NCBI RefSeq assembly: GCF_003590945.1
Contig: NZ_QYUK01000011.1
Location: forward strand, 1,702,001-1,766,000
Direction of reading: 5' to 3'
Origin: Oleomonas cavernae
GTDB taxonomy: Bacteria > Pseudomonadota > Alphaproteobacteria > Zavarziniales > Zavarziniaceae
DNA length: 64,000 nt
Each line of letters begins with the position of its first letter. The stretch's first letter is position 1. The position numbers and the translations under genes are program-made. A model generated the notes under the pieces. That model searched no databases. It saw only the letters and a list, made by a program, of their open reading frames with translations, and had not been told where the DNA came from. Of this stretch, positions 53,166 to 61,127 are shown piece by piece.

Positions 53166-53635
53166 CCCGCCGACCGGCAGGCGGCGCAGATCCCGGTCAG
53201 TTCGACCGAGGTCGACTGGACACTGAAACCACGCTCGGCCGCGCGGGCGGCCAGCATGCCGACGGCGCCGGGATCGCCCAGTTCCGCCACTTCCCGGCAG
53301 CGGGTGCAGATCAGGAACTGGCCGGCATGGCTGGTATCGGGATGGCTGCAGCCGACAAAGGCATTGAGCGAGGCGATGCGGTGGACCAGCCCCTGCTCCA
53401 TCAGGAAATCCAGCGCGCGGTAGACGGTCTGCGGCGCCACCGGCTTGCCGCCCACCTCGCCCAGCCGGGCGACCAGGTCATAGGCCCCCGCGGGCCGATG
53501 GCTTTCCAGCACCAGTTCGAACACCTGGCGGCGCAGGTCCGTCAGCTTGGCGCCGCGCGTCGCACACAGCGCCTCCGCCCTGGTCAAGGCGTCGCTGACG
53601 CAATGGTCGTGGTCGTGATCATGGGCGTGGGTCAT
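53162..53635 (-). CDS. zur: Zinc uptake regulator, Fur family
   Basis: 157 residues. A His/Asp-rich N-terminus THAHDHDHDH; HTH region KLTDLRRQVFELVLESHRPAGAYDLVARL and VAPQTVYRALDFLMEQGLVH; then CSHPDTSHAGQFLICTRC (first Cys pair) and ICAAC (second pair), the structural zinc site of Zur/Fur proteins. This is a Zur rather than Fur by the HDxDH start and the short C-terminus. It is divergent from hisI across a palindrome of Zur-box type (53680-53694), so it likely controls hisI and itself. No znu genes are in the window. Confidence 0.88.
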   Translation of the reverse strand: MTHAHDHDHDHCVSDALTRAEALCATRGAKLTDLRRQVFELVLESHRPAGAYDLVARLGEVGGKPVAPQTVYRALDFLMEQGLVHRIASLNAFVGCSHPDTSHAGQFLICTRCREVAELGDPGAVGMLAARAAERGFSVQSTSVELTGICAACRSAG

Positions 53636-53679
53636 CGGATACGACTATACCGCTTGGGCCCCAGGATGCTAGAACCGAC

Positions 53680-53694
53680 GTGATATTATAACAC
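53680..53694. promoter_or_regulatory. Candidate Zur box
   Basis: GTGATATTATAACAC, an AT-rich dyad in the 70-bp gap between divergent zur and hisI. Its core ATATTATAA matches the alphaproteobacterial Zur-site pattern TGTTATAATATAACA on the other strand except at two positions. Confidence 0.75.
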
Positions 53695-53705
53695 CAGAGC
53701 CGATC

Positions 53706-54098
53706 ATGACCGCCACCGCCATCGCCCAAATCCTCGCCGCCGTGAAATTCGACGAACGCGGCCTCGTGCCCGCCATCGCCCAAGCCCACGACAGCGGCGA
53801 GGTCCTGATGATGGCCTGGATGAATGCGCAATCCCTGGCCGAGACCTTGAATACCGGCCGCGTCACCTACTGGTCGCGCTCGCGCGCCGGCCTGTGGCGC
53901 AAGGGCGACACCTCCGGCCATGTCCAGGTGCTGCGCGAGCTGCGCGTCGACTGCGACGGCGACACGATCCTGCTCCTGGTCGACCAGACCGGCCCCGCCT
54001 GCCACACCGGCACCCGCACCTGCTTCTTCCGCAAGGCGGAGGATGGCGCCCTGGTCGAGGCGGCGACCTTCGTGCCCTGCGGGCATGAGCACGGGTAG
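53706..54098 (+). CDS. hisI: Phosphoribosyl-AMP cyclohydrolase
   Basis: 130 residues. It opens the purine ring of phosphoribosyl-AMP in histidine synthesis. The catalytic zinc ligands are present with exact family spacing, C83-x15-C99-x6-C106, and the Mg-binding Asp set is D82-C-D84-G-D86. The MMAWMN and [18 protein letters not shown] blocks are typical. It is preceded by a Zur box, so it may be a Zur-regulated HisI copy made under zinc shortage; no other his genes are nearby, which supports a second, dedicated copy. Extra CGHEHG at the C-terminus could bind metal. Confidence 0.9.
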   Translation: MTATAIAQILAAVKFDERGLVPAIAQAHDSGEVLMMAWMNAQSLAETLNTGRVTYWSRSRAGLWRKGDTSGHVQVLRELRVDCDGDTILLLVDQTGPACHTGTRTCFFRKAEDGALVEAATFVPCGHEHG

Positions 54099-54103
54099 GC
54101 CGG

Positions 54104-54775
54104 GTGCCCGGCAACACGACCATAGCCGAGATCGCGGGCCTGTTCGGCAAGCCCGAACTGTCCCACGCCCTGTTCTATGCCTTCGAGGTCGGCCTTCGCC
54201 TCAGGCTGGGCAGTGATCAAGACTGGCACTATCAGATCGACCGTATTCCCCGTTTTCTGCATTCGATCGACCGCGCCCGGGCGATCATCAGGGCGGTGTT
54301 TGCGCCGACGGACCCGGTCGCACTGATCAGCCAGTATGGCGGACCGGCCTGGGGCAACGCCGAACGAAAGGGCATCGCCGCCCTGAAAGCAGCGGGATTT
54401 GATGTCGGCGTGCTGAAACCCGCAGGAGACGTTATCCAGGACGACCATGACGACGGGACCTATCGACGCTGGTATCTCACGCCGCCCCTTCCCGCCCATG
54501 AGGTCGACAAGCTGACATGGTGTGCGGTGTCAGGCGAGATAGACGTCAAGCCGCAGGCGAGCGCGTTCAAGATTTACCTGGTCGATCCGGACCGCAAGGT
54601 CATCGCCCATGTCTATGACGACCGCGGCATGGACGTTGTCGCCCTGGAACCCGATACATTACGGCCGCTCTATCGCCAGTTCCAGGGCTGGCTGCTCGAC
54701 TACGACCGCAGCAGAATGGACGCTGTCTTCGCCTCCGGCAACGTGTTGCCCGTAACCCCGAAGACTACCGACTGA
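54104..54775 (+). CDS. DUF3885 domain protein
   Basis: 223 residues from GTG 54104, 5 bp after hisI. The C-terminal VYDDRGMDVVALEPDTLRPL and YRQFQGWLLDYDRSRMD blocks are those of DUF3885; YLTPPLPAHEVDKLTWCAVSG and FKIYLVDPDRKVIAHVYDD are also seen. No signal peptide or membrane helix. Function unknown; the spacing makes it part of the hisI transcript and so perhaps of the Zur regulon. It converges on the ATP-grasp gene across a repeat. Confidence 0.75.
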   Translation: MPGNTTIAEIAGLFGKPELSHALFYAFEVGLRLRLGSDQDWHYQIDRIPRFLHSIDRARAIIRAVFAPTDPVALISQYGGPAWGNAERKGIAALKAAGFDVGVLKPAGDVIQDDHDDGTYRRWYLTPPLPAHEVDKLTWCAVSGEIDVKPQASAFKIYLVDPDRKVIAHVYDDRGMDVVALEPDTLRPLYRQFQGWLLDYDRSRMDAVFASGNVLPVTPKTTD

Positions 54776-54784
54776 TCCCCCAGC

Positions 54785-54865
54785 CGTCATTCCGGCGAAG
54801 GCCGAATCCATTTTGATGAAGCGCGTGCTGGCCCGGAATGGATTCCGGCCTTCGCCGGAATGACG
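54785..54865. repeat. Family C palindromic repeat, copy 1
   Basis: 81 bp with arms CGTCATTCCGGCGAAGGCCG / CGGCCTTCGCCGGAATGACG and inner AATCCATTTTG / GAATGGATT, centre GATGAAGCGCGTGCTGGCCC. It fills the convergent gap between the DUF3885 gene and the ATP-grasp gene. Copies 2 and 3 follow at 55829 and 56712. Confidence 0.93.
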
Positions 54866-54877
54866 TGGGGAGATGTC

Positions 54878-55765
54878 TCAGCGCAATGGGCTCACACCGA
54901 GAATCGCGTTGAGCAGGTGTTGCGGGTCAGCAACTTCAGGCAGGCCTGAAACTTGACCGTCACCTACTTCCAAAAGGAGCCATCCGCCACTGGCGAGGCG
55001 TGCAAAGTCGGCCGTCGCGAAATGACTTGGCAAGGCAGCGCAGACAGCTTCGACAATTTCCTTTGGCGGGCCATCGCCAATCATACCGGTGATCCTTGGC
55101 CAACAACCGACCGGGTGACCGTCGAACGCAAATACCCGCCATTCCATGACCTCGTCGCCGATATGGGCGAGCTCACGCCAGGCACGAAATACCAACCCAC
55201 CGACCAGAGAATTACCCTGGAGTTCCCGGAAACGAGAGATCACTCGCTTCGCCCCCGCAAGATCGCTCGCTGACGGGATGAAGCAGGCTTCCTCCCAATA
55301 ACCCGCAGCCTGCGATTTTACCCAGTCCTTCAGAACCACGGGGCCATCGCCGAACGCTGCCAGCGTGTATGCCAGCGCTTGGTCGTCATCCATCTCGTCG
55401 CCGGCAATCCATGCAGTCGGCGCCATCCAAGGCGCCACATGAGGATAGGCCACCGGCCCCCAATGGCACGCTGCATACTGATCGGGCGAATTGACGAGGC
55501 GGACTTCCTTCGCTTCCAGCGCATCGTACAGCAACGCGTAGTCTTCCACCCTCAACATCCAGCCGCGGTAGATAGCCTCGATCGGGCCGTCGACGCGAAG
55601 GCGTCGTAGTGCAGCCTTGGTGTCGTGACGATGATCCAACGCCTCGTGGTCGATCAGCAGATGCGAAACGCCAAGCGCCGTCGCTGCGTCAGCCTCCCGC
55701 TGAAATGCGGCATCTGCGACCTTTGGATCAATTGGATCCGAGCAGAAGATAATCGTCTTTGGCAT
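54878..55765 (-). CDS. ATP-grasp domain protein (DUF4343-like)
   Basis: 295 residues. N-terminal Rossmann-like part KTIIFCSDPIDPKVADAAF; ATP-grasp parts: VVLKDWVKSQAAGYWEEACF, GGLVFRAWRELAHIGDEVMEWRVFAFDG, and the metal/ATP site ASGGWLLLEVGDGQVSGLPE. Such enzymes ligate a carboxylate to an amine or thiol through an acyl phosphate; this subgroup often has no assigned partner and can act in peptide or RiPP-like tailoring. It stands alone between two copies of the family C palindrome, with A+T content above its neighbours. Confidence 0.78.
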   Translation of the reverse strand: MPKTIIFCSDPIDPKVADAAFQREADAATALGVSHLLIDHEALDHRHDTKAALRRLRVDGPIEAIYRGWMLRVEDYALLYDALEAKEVRLVNSPDQYAACHWGPVAYPHVAPWMAPTAWIAGDEMDDDQALAYTLAAFGDGPVVLKDWVKSQAAGYWEEACFIPSASDLAGAKRVISRFRELQGNSLVGGLVFRAWRELAHIGDEVMEWRVFAFDGHPVGCWPRITGMIGDGPPKEIVEAVCAALPSHFATADFARLASGGWLLLEVGDGQVSGLPEVADPQHLLNAILGVSPLR

Positions 55766-55828
55766 TGCCCCACCTGCACTCCACCTCGAAGTGAACTAGT
55801 CGTATGTGGTTACCAACACTCGTCCACT

Positions 55829-55910
55829 CGTCATTCCGGCGAAGGCCGGAATCCATTTTGATGAAGCGCGTGCTGGCCCAGAATGGATTCCGGCCTTCGC
55901 CGGAATGACG
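55829..55910. repeat. Family C palindromic repeat, copy 2
   Basis: 82 bp with the same arms and centre as copy 1 (nearly identical base by base). It lies between the ATP-grasp gene start and the end of the 239-aa gene. Confidence 0.93.
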
Positions 55911-55978
55911 TTTGAGGTTATACAGTATATCCCTCGAACGGACGGTCAGAAATTGACCAAGGTGCCTTCACTCCATAG

Positions 55979-56698
55979 TCATATGCAGCTCTGTTGCAGC
56001 GAGCAGGCCTTCTCGGTACTCGAAAGTAATGCCCCATCCCGGGTAAGACCCAAATAGACTTGGGAGACACCATAGCGCGGGTCCGATCCCACACCAACGC
56101 CGCCCACAAATTCCCAATAGTTTTCCGCCGTCACCTGGCTTAGGTAGGCAGGAAATTCGTCAGAAAAGTCCGGCTGATATCGCGAATTCATCCCGGCCAT
56201 GAACGCCTTATGCCGTTCAGGAGCCGTTACCAAGTCATACCAGTATTTCACCACATCGACGAATATCTCTGGCGGTGTATCTCTTGTAGCCACGTAGTCC
56301 GCAGAATCCTGGCGGGGGCACGGACCATCCGCTATCGTCATGTAGGTCCAGACCCTTTCGGTTGCCACGACCAATTTCTTGTCGGGCTCATCCTTCCATC
56401 CGCCCTTGCCGTCGCGGAACATGAAGCGCTCGGTGAACAAGCAGACGTCGCTCGGCGCCCTCATCACCTCCGACCTGACTTCATAGGAGTATCCGCCAGG
56501 AAATACGAAGTGCGAGCAGACCTCGACGGCATCATGCGGCATCGCCCGCAGATAACTCTTCAGTTCGGCGGGTATCTGCGGACTGTCACCAAAATAGACC
56601 TTGCAACGATCGAAGGTGAGCGCGCCCTTCGCATTGGCGTGTGCCGTGACAAGACAGGCAAGCAAGCCCACTGATATCGCCAGCCATTTCATCGCCAT
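55979..56698 (-). CDS. Secreted hypothetical protein, 239 aa
   Basis: Signal peptide MKWLAISVGLLACLVTAHANA, then a mature part with five spaced cysteines (DRCKVYF, VEVCSHF, DVCLFTE, GPCPRQ, KACSLQQSCI). Such cysteines fit disulfides in the periplasm. No family recognised. Base composition is less G+C-rich than average and the gene is bracketed by copies 2 and 3 of the family C palindrome, so it looks acquired. Confidence 0.6.
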   Translation of the reverse strand: MAMKWLAISVGLLACLVTAHANAKGALTFDRCKVYFGDSPQIPAELKSYLRAMPHDAVEVCSHFVFPGGYSYEVRSEVMRAPSDVCLFTERFMFRDGKGGWKDEPDKKLVVATERVWTYMTIADGPCPRQDSADYVATRDTPPEIFVDVVKYWYDLVTAPERHKAFMAGMNSRYQPDFSDEFPAYLSQVTAENYWEFVGGVGVGSDPRYGVSQVYLGLTRDGALLSSTEKACSLQQSCI

Positions 56699-56711
56699 CC
56701 TCCCCTTCTCT

Positions 56712-56793
56712 CGTCATTCTGGCGAAGGCCGGAATCTATTTTGATGAAGCGCGCGCTGGCCCGAAATGGATTCCGGCCTCCGCCGGAATGACG
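56712..56793. repeat. Family C palindromic repeat, copy 3
   Basis: 82 bp with a few substitutions from copies 1 and 2 (arm CGTCATTCTGGCGAAGGCCG). It lies between the 239-aa gene start and the end of the lactone-oxidase gene. Confidence 0.92.
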
Positions 56794-56809
56794 GTGGTGA
56801 CTACGGGGC

Positions 56810-58093
56810 CTACTCCTCGAACAGGTCGCGCAGATAGTCGTTGAGGAACAGGCCGTCAGGGTCCAGCCGGCGGCGGACGGTTTGGAAGTCGTGCCAGTGG
56901 GGATAGAGCGCTGCGAGGTCCGCCGCTTTCAGGGTGTGGAGCTTGCCCCAGTGGGGGCGGCCCTGGTGGTTGCGGAAGATGGCTTCCATCGCCGCGAAAT
57001 AGGCGGTGAAGTCCTCGCCAGCCAGGCGGTGGACGGCGATGGCAGCGCAGTCGCGGCCCTCGAAGGGGCTGAGCCAGATGTCGTCGGCGGCGACGTAGCG
57101 GAACTCGATGGGGAAGTAGATCCTGGTCCCCGTGCGCTGGAACCAGGCGCGGATCTCGGCGATGCACTCCAGGCCGGCCTGTGCCGGCACCGCATATTCC
57201 ATCTCGTTGAAGCGGACCGAGCGGCTGGAGGGGAAAGTGCGCTCGGCATAGTCGATCTTCTCGCTGCTGCCGGCCGCGGCCGAGAGCCGGGCCAGCGGGC
57301 CGGTGAGCGCCGGGATCAGGCGCGAAGCCTGGGCGAAAGCCCACAGGGCGCCGTTCTCCACCACCGAGGTCTTGAAGTGATGCAGGGCAAGGGCCTTGGA
57401 GACCGGGGCATCGGTCGGGTCCAGGGTTTTCACCACGGCCGCCTGGGAGAGCGGGAACCAGAAGAATTCCGCGTGACGATGCGCCTGCGCGAAATCCGGG
57501 AACGTCGCCAGCACCTCGTCGAGGGCCATGCCGCGCTGGCGCTCGTGCAGCGTATAGGCGGGACGGCAGGCGAGTGTCACCTCGGAGAGAATGCCCATCG
57601 AGCCCATGGCGACACGGGCGGCGTTGAAGACGTCGCTCTCGACCGTGGCGCTGCACGACACGATGTCGCCGCTGGCGGTCACCAGGCGCAGGGCGGTTGC
57701 CTGGGACGCGATGCTGCCCAGGCCGACCCCCGTGCCATGGGTGCCGGTGCCGATGGCACCGGCAATGGCCTGGGCATCGATGTCGCCCTGGTTGGCGAGG
57801 CTCAAGCCCCTTTCGCGCAGCAAGGGGCCTAACGCCCTGATCGTGGTGCCGGCCTTCACCGTCGCCTGTTCACCCTCGACCGCGACCACGCCGCTGTGGC
57901 CGGCAAGGCTGATATGGGCGCTGTCGGTTACGCACAGGGGGGTGAAGGAATGGCCGCTGCCGACCACGCGCAAGGTCAGGCCCCGGGCCTTGGCCTCGCG
58001 CACCGCGGCGACGATGCCGGTCTCCTCGACCGGTGAGAAGATGACGGCCGGGTTGGCCTGGTGCAGGCCCGACCAGTTGCGCCAGGCGGTCAC
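56810..58093 (-). CDS. FAD-linked lactone oxidase/dehydrogenase (D-arabinono-/L-gulono-lactone type)
   Basis: 427 residues. The VAO-type FAD-binding domain has VVGSGHSFTPLC, whose His48 is the residue that covalently binds FAD in this family. The ALO domain ends with PHWGKLHTL (the H-W-x-K signature of aldonolactone oxidases). It oxidises an aldonolactone or a similar polyol with O2 or an electron acceptor. GTG start at 58093 overlaps the TGA of the permease gene (GTGA), so it is translated with an ABC-2 exporter, an unusual partner for this enzyme. Confidence 0.85.
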   Translation of the reverse strand: MTAWRNWSGLHQANPAVIFSPVEETGIVAAVREAKARGLTLRVVGSGHSFTPLCVTDSAHISLAGHSGVVAVEGEQATVKAGTTIRALGPLLRERGLSLANQGDIDAQAIAGAIGTGTHGTGVGLGSIASQATALRLVTASGDIVSCSATVESDVFNAARVAMGSMGILSEVTLACRPAYTLHERQRGMALDEVLATFPDFAQAHRHAEFFWFPLSQAAVVKTLDPTDAPVSKALALHHFKTSVVENGALWAFAQASRLIPALTGPLARLSAAAGSSEKIDYAERTFPSSRSVRFNEMEYAVPAQAGLECIAEIRAWFQRTGTRIYFPIEFRYVAADDIWLSPFEGRDCAAIAVHRLAGEDFTAYFAAMEAIFRNHQGRPHWGKLHTLKAADLAALYPHWHDFQTVRRRLDPDGLFLNDYLRDLFEE

Positions 58094-59388
58094 GGTTGCA
58101 CCGAGGGCCTGGTGAAGCGGGTCGAGAGCAGGAAGCCGATGCCGATCAGTTGCGCGGCCGGGCCGATCAGCCCCAGGAACAGGTCGGCCCCGGCCATGGG
58201 CGCGAACAGCGGCAGCAGCCTGACGCCGCCGGCCCCGGCCAGGATCGCGGGAACGACGACATAGAGCACGATCAGATAGACCAGGGCAGCCAGGTGGCCG
58301 CGGCGCATCCGCGGCCCCAGCACGACATAGTAGACCAGGGCCATGTCGCGCAGCAGGAACAGGAAGGTGGCCACAAGCTGGGCCGCGACCCGGCCGCCTT
58401 CCGGCATCTGGGCGACCGTGGCGACGCCGACCGCGATGATGACGGGCAGGCCCGCCACCCAGGGCGGCATGTCGGCGAAGGCGCCCTGCCAGTCGCCGGC
58501 GGTCAGGCGCCCCAGAAGCCGGCGCAGGCGCACGATGCTCTTGGGTTCGAGGAAGCCGGCGGCCCAGGTCGCCATGACCAGGACATGAAAGCTCAAGCCG
58601 GCCTCGACGAAGGCATCCCCGAAGGCCAGGCTGTCGGTGATCTCGGGCAGGCGGTTGGTGAAGCCGTTGAAGAAGACCACCAGGAAGACCAGGAACAGCA
58701 GCCAGACCAGCGGCCGGCTGCGATACTGCAACTCGGCCCGCATCAGGCGGTAGCAGCCGATCCAGCCCCAGAGCGCAAAGAGCGCGGTGACCAGCAGGGC
58801 GAACAGCTTGGGCTGGAACACGATGCCGTACCAGTTGATCTCGAACTCGAAGCCCACCACCAGGGGCAGGAACTGGAACGAGGCGAGGATCGCCACGATC
58901 TGGGCGAAGGTCACCTGGAAACGGCGGACACCCGATTGCAGGCGCAACTGGATCAGGCCGAACCACAGCGCGATCGAATGGGCAAACAGGCCGGTGACGA
59001 CCAGCCTGACCGGCGCCAGGTCGTCACCCGGCACGCCGCCCGAGGCGAGCACGGCGCCTAAGCAGATGGCCGCGCCATACCAGGAATAGACCGTGCCGCC
59101 CAGCAGCTTGCCCAGGGTCATGGCGCTGGGCCCGATGCCGGAGAGACGCTGGCCATCCCAGGTGCGGCCCTGGACCTCGGAGACGACACTGTCGCAGGCC
59201 ATGCGGCTGCCCCAAAACACCAGGATGGCCCAGCAGACGACCATGGCGGTCTGGGCCACCGCCGCCTGCTGGTCCCAGGTCCAGCCCATCATGAACAGCA
59301 GGAACAGGACCGCCGGCATGGCGATCAAGCGCTGGGTCGAGAGTTCGAGCCACAGGTTGCGGCGCAGTTCGGGGTTAAGAAGCATCAT
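58090..59388 (-). CDS. ABC-2-type transporter permease, unusual
   Basis: 432 residues with about ten to twelve membrane helices, for example AMPAVLFLLFMMGWTW, AMVVCWAILVFWGS, SRPLVWLLFLVFLVVFFNGF and VAALVYLIVLYVVVPAILAG (the last in pieces). No permease signature of a well-known subfamily. It sits between an ATPase gene (ATGA overlap) and a lactone-oxidase gene (GTGA overlap), so its function as the membrane part of that ABC system is from context. Substrate unknown. Confidence 0.72.
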   Translation of the reverse strand: MMLLNPELRRNLWLELSTQRLIAMPAVLFLLFMMGWTWDQQAAVAQTAMVVCWAILVFWGSRMACDSVVSEVQGRTWDGQRLSGIGPSAMTLGKLLGGTVYSWYGAAICLGAVLASGGVPGDDLAPVRLVVTGLFAHSIALWFGLIQLRLQSGVRRFQVTFAQIVAILASFQFLPLVVGFEFEINWYGIVFQPKLFALLVTALFALWGWIGCYRLMRAELQYRSRPLVWLLFLVFLVVFFNGFTNRLPEITDSLAFGDAFVEAGLSFHVLVMATWAAGFLEPKSIVRLRRLLGRLTAGDWQGAFADMPPWVAGLPVIIAVGVATVAQMPEGGRVAAQLVATFLFLLRDMALVYYVVLGPRMRRGHLAALVYLIVLYVVVPAILAGAGGVRLLPLFAPMAGADLFLGLIGPAAQLIGIGFLLSTRFTRPSVQP

Positions 59389-60313
59389 GGCCGTGCCGCC
59401 TTCACCTTCTCGAGATAGCGGTCCTGCAGGCTGCCATGCTCCTCGGCCAGGCCGGCGACGATAAAGCCCTGCTCGATCAATTGCCGCAGCAGCAGCGACT
59501 GGGCGACGAGATCGCCGGCGAAGTCGAAGACCGCCCCGGCCTCGCCGACCTTGGGATCGGTAACGCCGGGCATTCCCCCAGTGCGTCCAGAAGGCGATCG
59601 GCACCCGCCGCCAGGACCAGGCGCAGATGGCGCGAGGCAGCCGCCTGCCCGGCCCGATGGGCACCGCGCAAGGGGGCATGATCGACGATCCGCCCCTGAT
59701 CCACGATCAGCATGTGGGACGAGTAATCCTCGAGTTCCGCCAGGATGTGGGACGAGACGATGATCGTCATCCCCTGCGCCTGGAGCGACAGGATCAGCTC
59801 GGCCAGGCTCGCCCGCGCCTCGGGGTCGAGGCCCGAGGCCGGCTCGTCCATCAGCAGGATGCGCGGGCGGTGGATGATGGCCTGGGCGATCGCCAGGCGC
59901 TGGCGCAGGCCGCGCGACAGGCTGCCGGCCCGCTCGCCCAGGCGGTCGGCCAGGCCCAGCTTGGCAGCGGCATCCTTGGCCACCGGCACCGTGTCGCCCT
60001 CGATCCCGTGCGCCCCGGCCCAATAGCGCAGGCATTGCAGCACGGTCAGATCGTCATAGAGACCGAAGAATTCGTCGAGGAAGCCCAGCAGGCGGCGCGC
60101 CGTGCGCGGCTCGGCCGCGGCATCGATGCCGCCTAAGCGGATGGCGCCGGCATAGGGCACCTCCAGGGTGGCGAGGCAGCGCAGCAAGGTGGTCTTGCCC
60201 GCCCCGTTGGGGCCCACCAGCGCCGTCACGGTGCCCGGCTCGATGCGGAAGCCGACCTGGTCCAGCGCCCGCTTGGCCGGATATTCGAAGCAAAGCCCCT
60301 CGACCTCGATCAT
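59385..60313 (-). CDS. ABC transporter ATP-binding protein, with frame break
   Basis: About 310 residues after repair. Walker A GPNGAGKTTLLR, signature LSRGLRQRLAIAQ, Walker B ILLMDEPASGLDPEARA, and VSSHILAELEDYS. The C-terminal end in the given frame (IPRSARPGRSST) is nonsense; the neighbouring frame continues as GVTDPKVGEAGAVFDFAGDL and reaches the stop at 59385, which overlaps the permease ATG. One base is missing near 59570. First gene of the ATPase-permease-lactone oxidase operon. Confidence 0.88.
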
Positions 60314-60429
60314 GCCTGGCTGATCCCCCTCATTGCCGGGGATTGTTCACGGGCCGGCGCCCGGACGCAACATGAACTCCCACTCCTCCAGACCGCTCTT
60401 GCCGTCTCCTCTGATTTGCAGTAAATAAA

Positions 60430-60439
60430 TGACCAGTCA
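60430..60439. promoter_or_regulatory. Candidate TetR operator
   Basis: TGACCAGTCA, a perfect TGAC-N2-GTCA dyad in the gap between two divergent ABC operons, 22 bases before ATG 60462. It overlaps the in-frame ATG at 60429, one reason to prefer 60462 as the start. Confidence 0.5.
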
Positions 60440-60461
60440 GTTATTAACATCGCGACACATC

Positions 60462-61127
60462 ATGGCCCGAAGCCGCCTCCATCCCGATCCCTTCACCGAG
60501 CCGCGCTGGCGCCGGCGCAAGGATGCGCGGCCGTCGGAAATCCTCGATGCCGCCCTGGGCGTCTTCGTCGAGAAGGGTTTCGCCGCGGCGCGGATCGAGG
60601 ACATCGCCCAGCGCGCCGGGGTCACCAAGGGCACGGTCTATCTCTATTTCCCGTCCAAGCAGGCGGTGTTCGAGGCCCTGATCCGCCAGGCCATCCTGCC
60701 GCGCTTCGAGGCGATCGAGGCCATCGCCGATGCCTATGATGGGCCGATCGCGCCCTTGTTCCAGCGCCTGATCCAGGAGGTCGGCCAGCGGGTGGCGGGC
60801 GAGTTGGCGGTGTTTCCCAAGCTGATCATCTCGGAGGCGGGGAATTTTCCCGAGATCGCGCGCTTCTACCGCTTCGAGGTGATCGCCCGGGGCGAGGCGC
60901 TGTTCTCCCGCCTCTATGCCAAGGGAGTCGCCACCGGCGAGTTGCCCGATATCGATCCGCGCATCGTCACCAAGCTGACCGTGGCGCCCCTGCTGCTCAG
61001 CGCCATCTGGAAGACCACCTTCTCGGCCTTCGACGAAGAAGCCTTGGATGTCGCCGCGCTGATCCAGACCCACGCCCAGGTTCTCGCCCGCGGCCTTGCC
61101 GCGCTGGCCCGGGAGGCACGCCCATGA
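60462..61127 (+). CDS. TetR family transcriptional regulator
   Basis: 221 residues from ATG 60462 (MARSRLHPDPFTEPRWRRR). HTH domain: RPSEILDAALGVFVEKGFAA then RIEDIAQRAGVTKGTVYLYFPSKQAV. The remainder is a ligand/dimer domain of the large TetR C-terminal type. It is first in an efflux operon with HlyD and ABC genes (ATGA overlap with HlyD), as in many drug- or solvent-responsive pumps. Confidence 0.88.
   Translation: MARSRLHPDPFTEPRWRRRKDARPSEILDAALGVFVEKGFAAARIEDIAQRAGVTKGTVYLYFPSKQAVFEALIRQAILPRFEAIEAIADAYDGPIAPLFQRLIQEVGQRVAGELAVFPKLIISEAGNFPEIARFYRFEVIARGEALFSRLYAKGVATGELPDIDPRIVTKLTVAPLLLSAIWKTTFSAFDEEALDVAALIQTHAQVLARGLAALAREARP

Noticed and set aside
54785-56793. Three regularly spaced repeats, considered as a CRISPR-like array
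   Set aside because: Repeats are 82-bp palindromes about 0.9-1 kb apart with whole genes between them; no short spacers and no cas genes.
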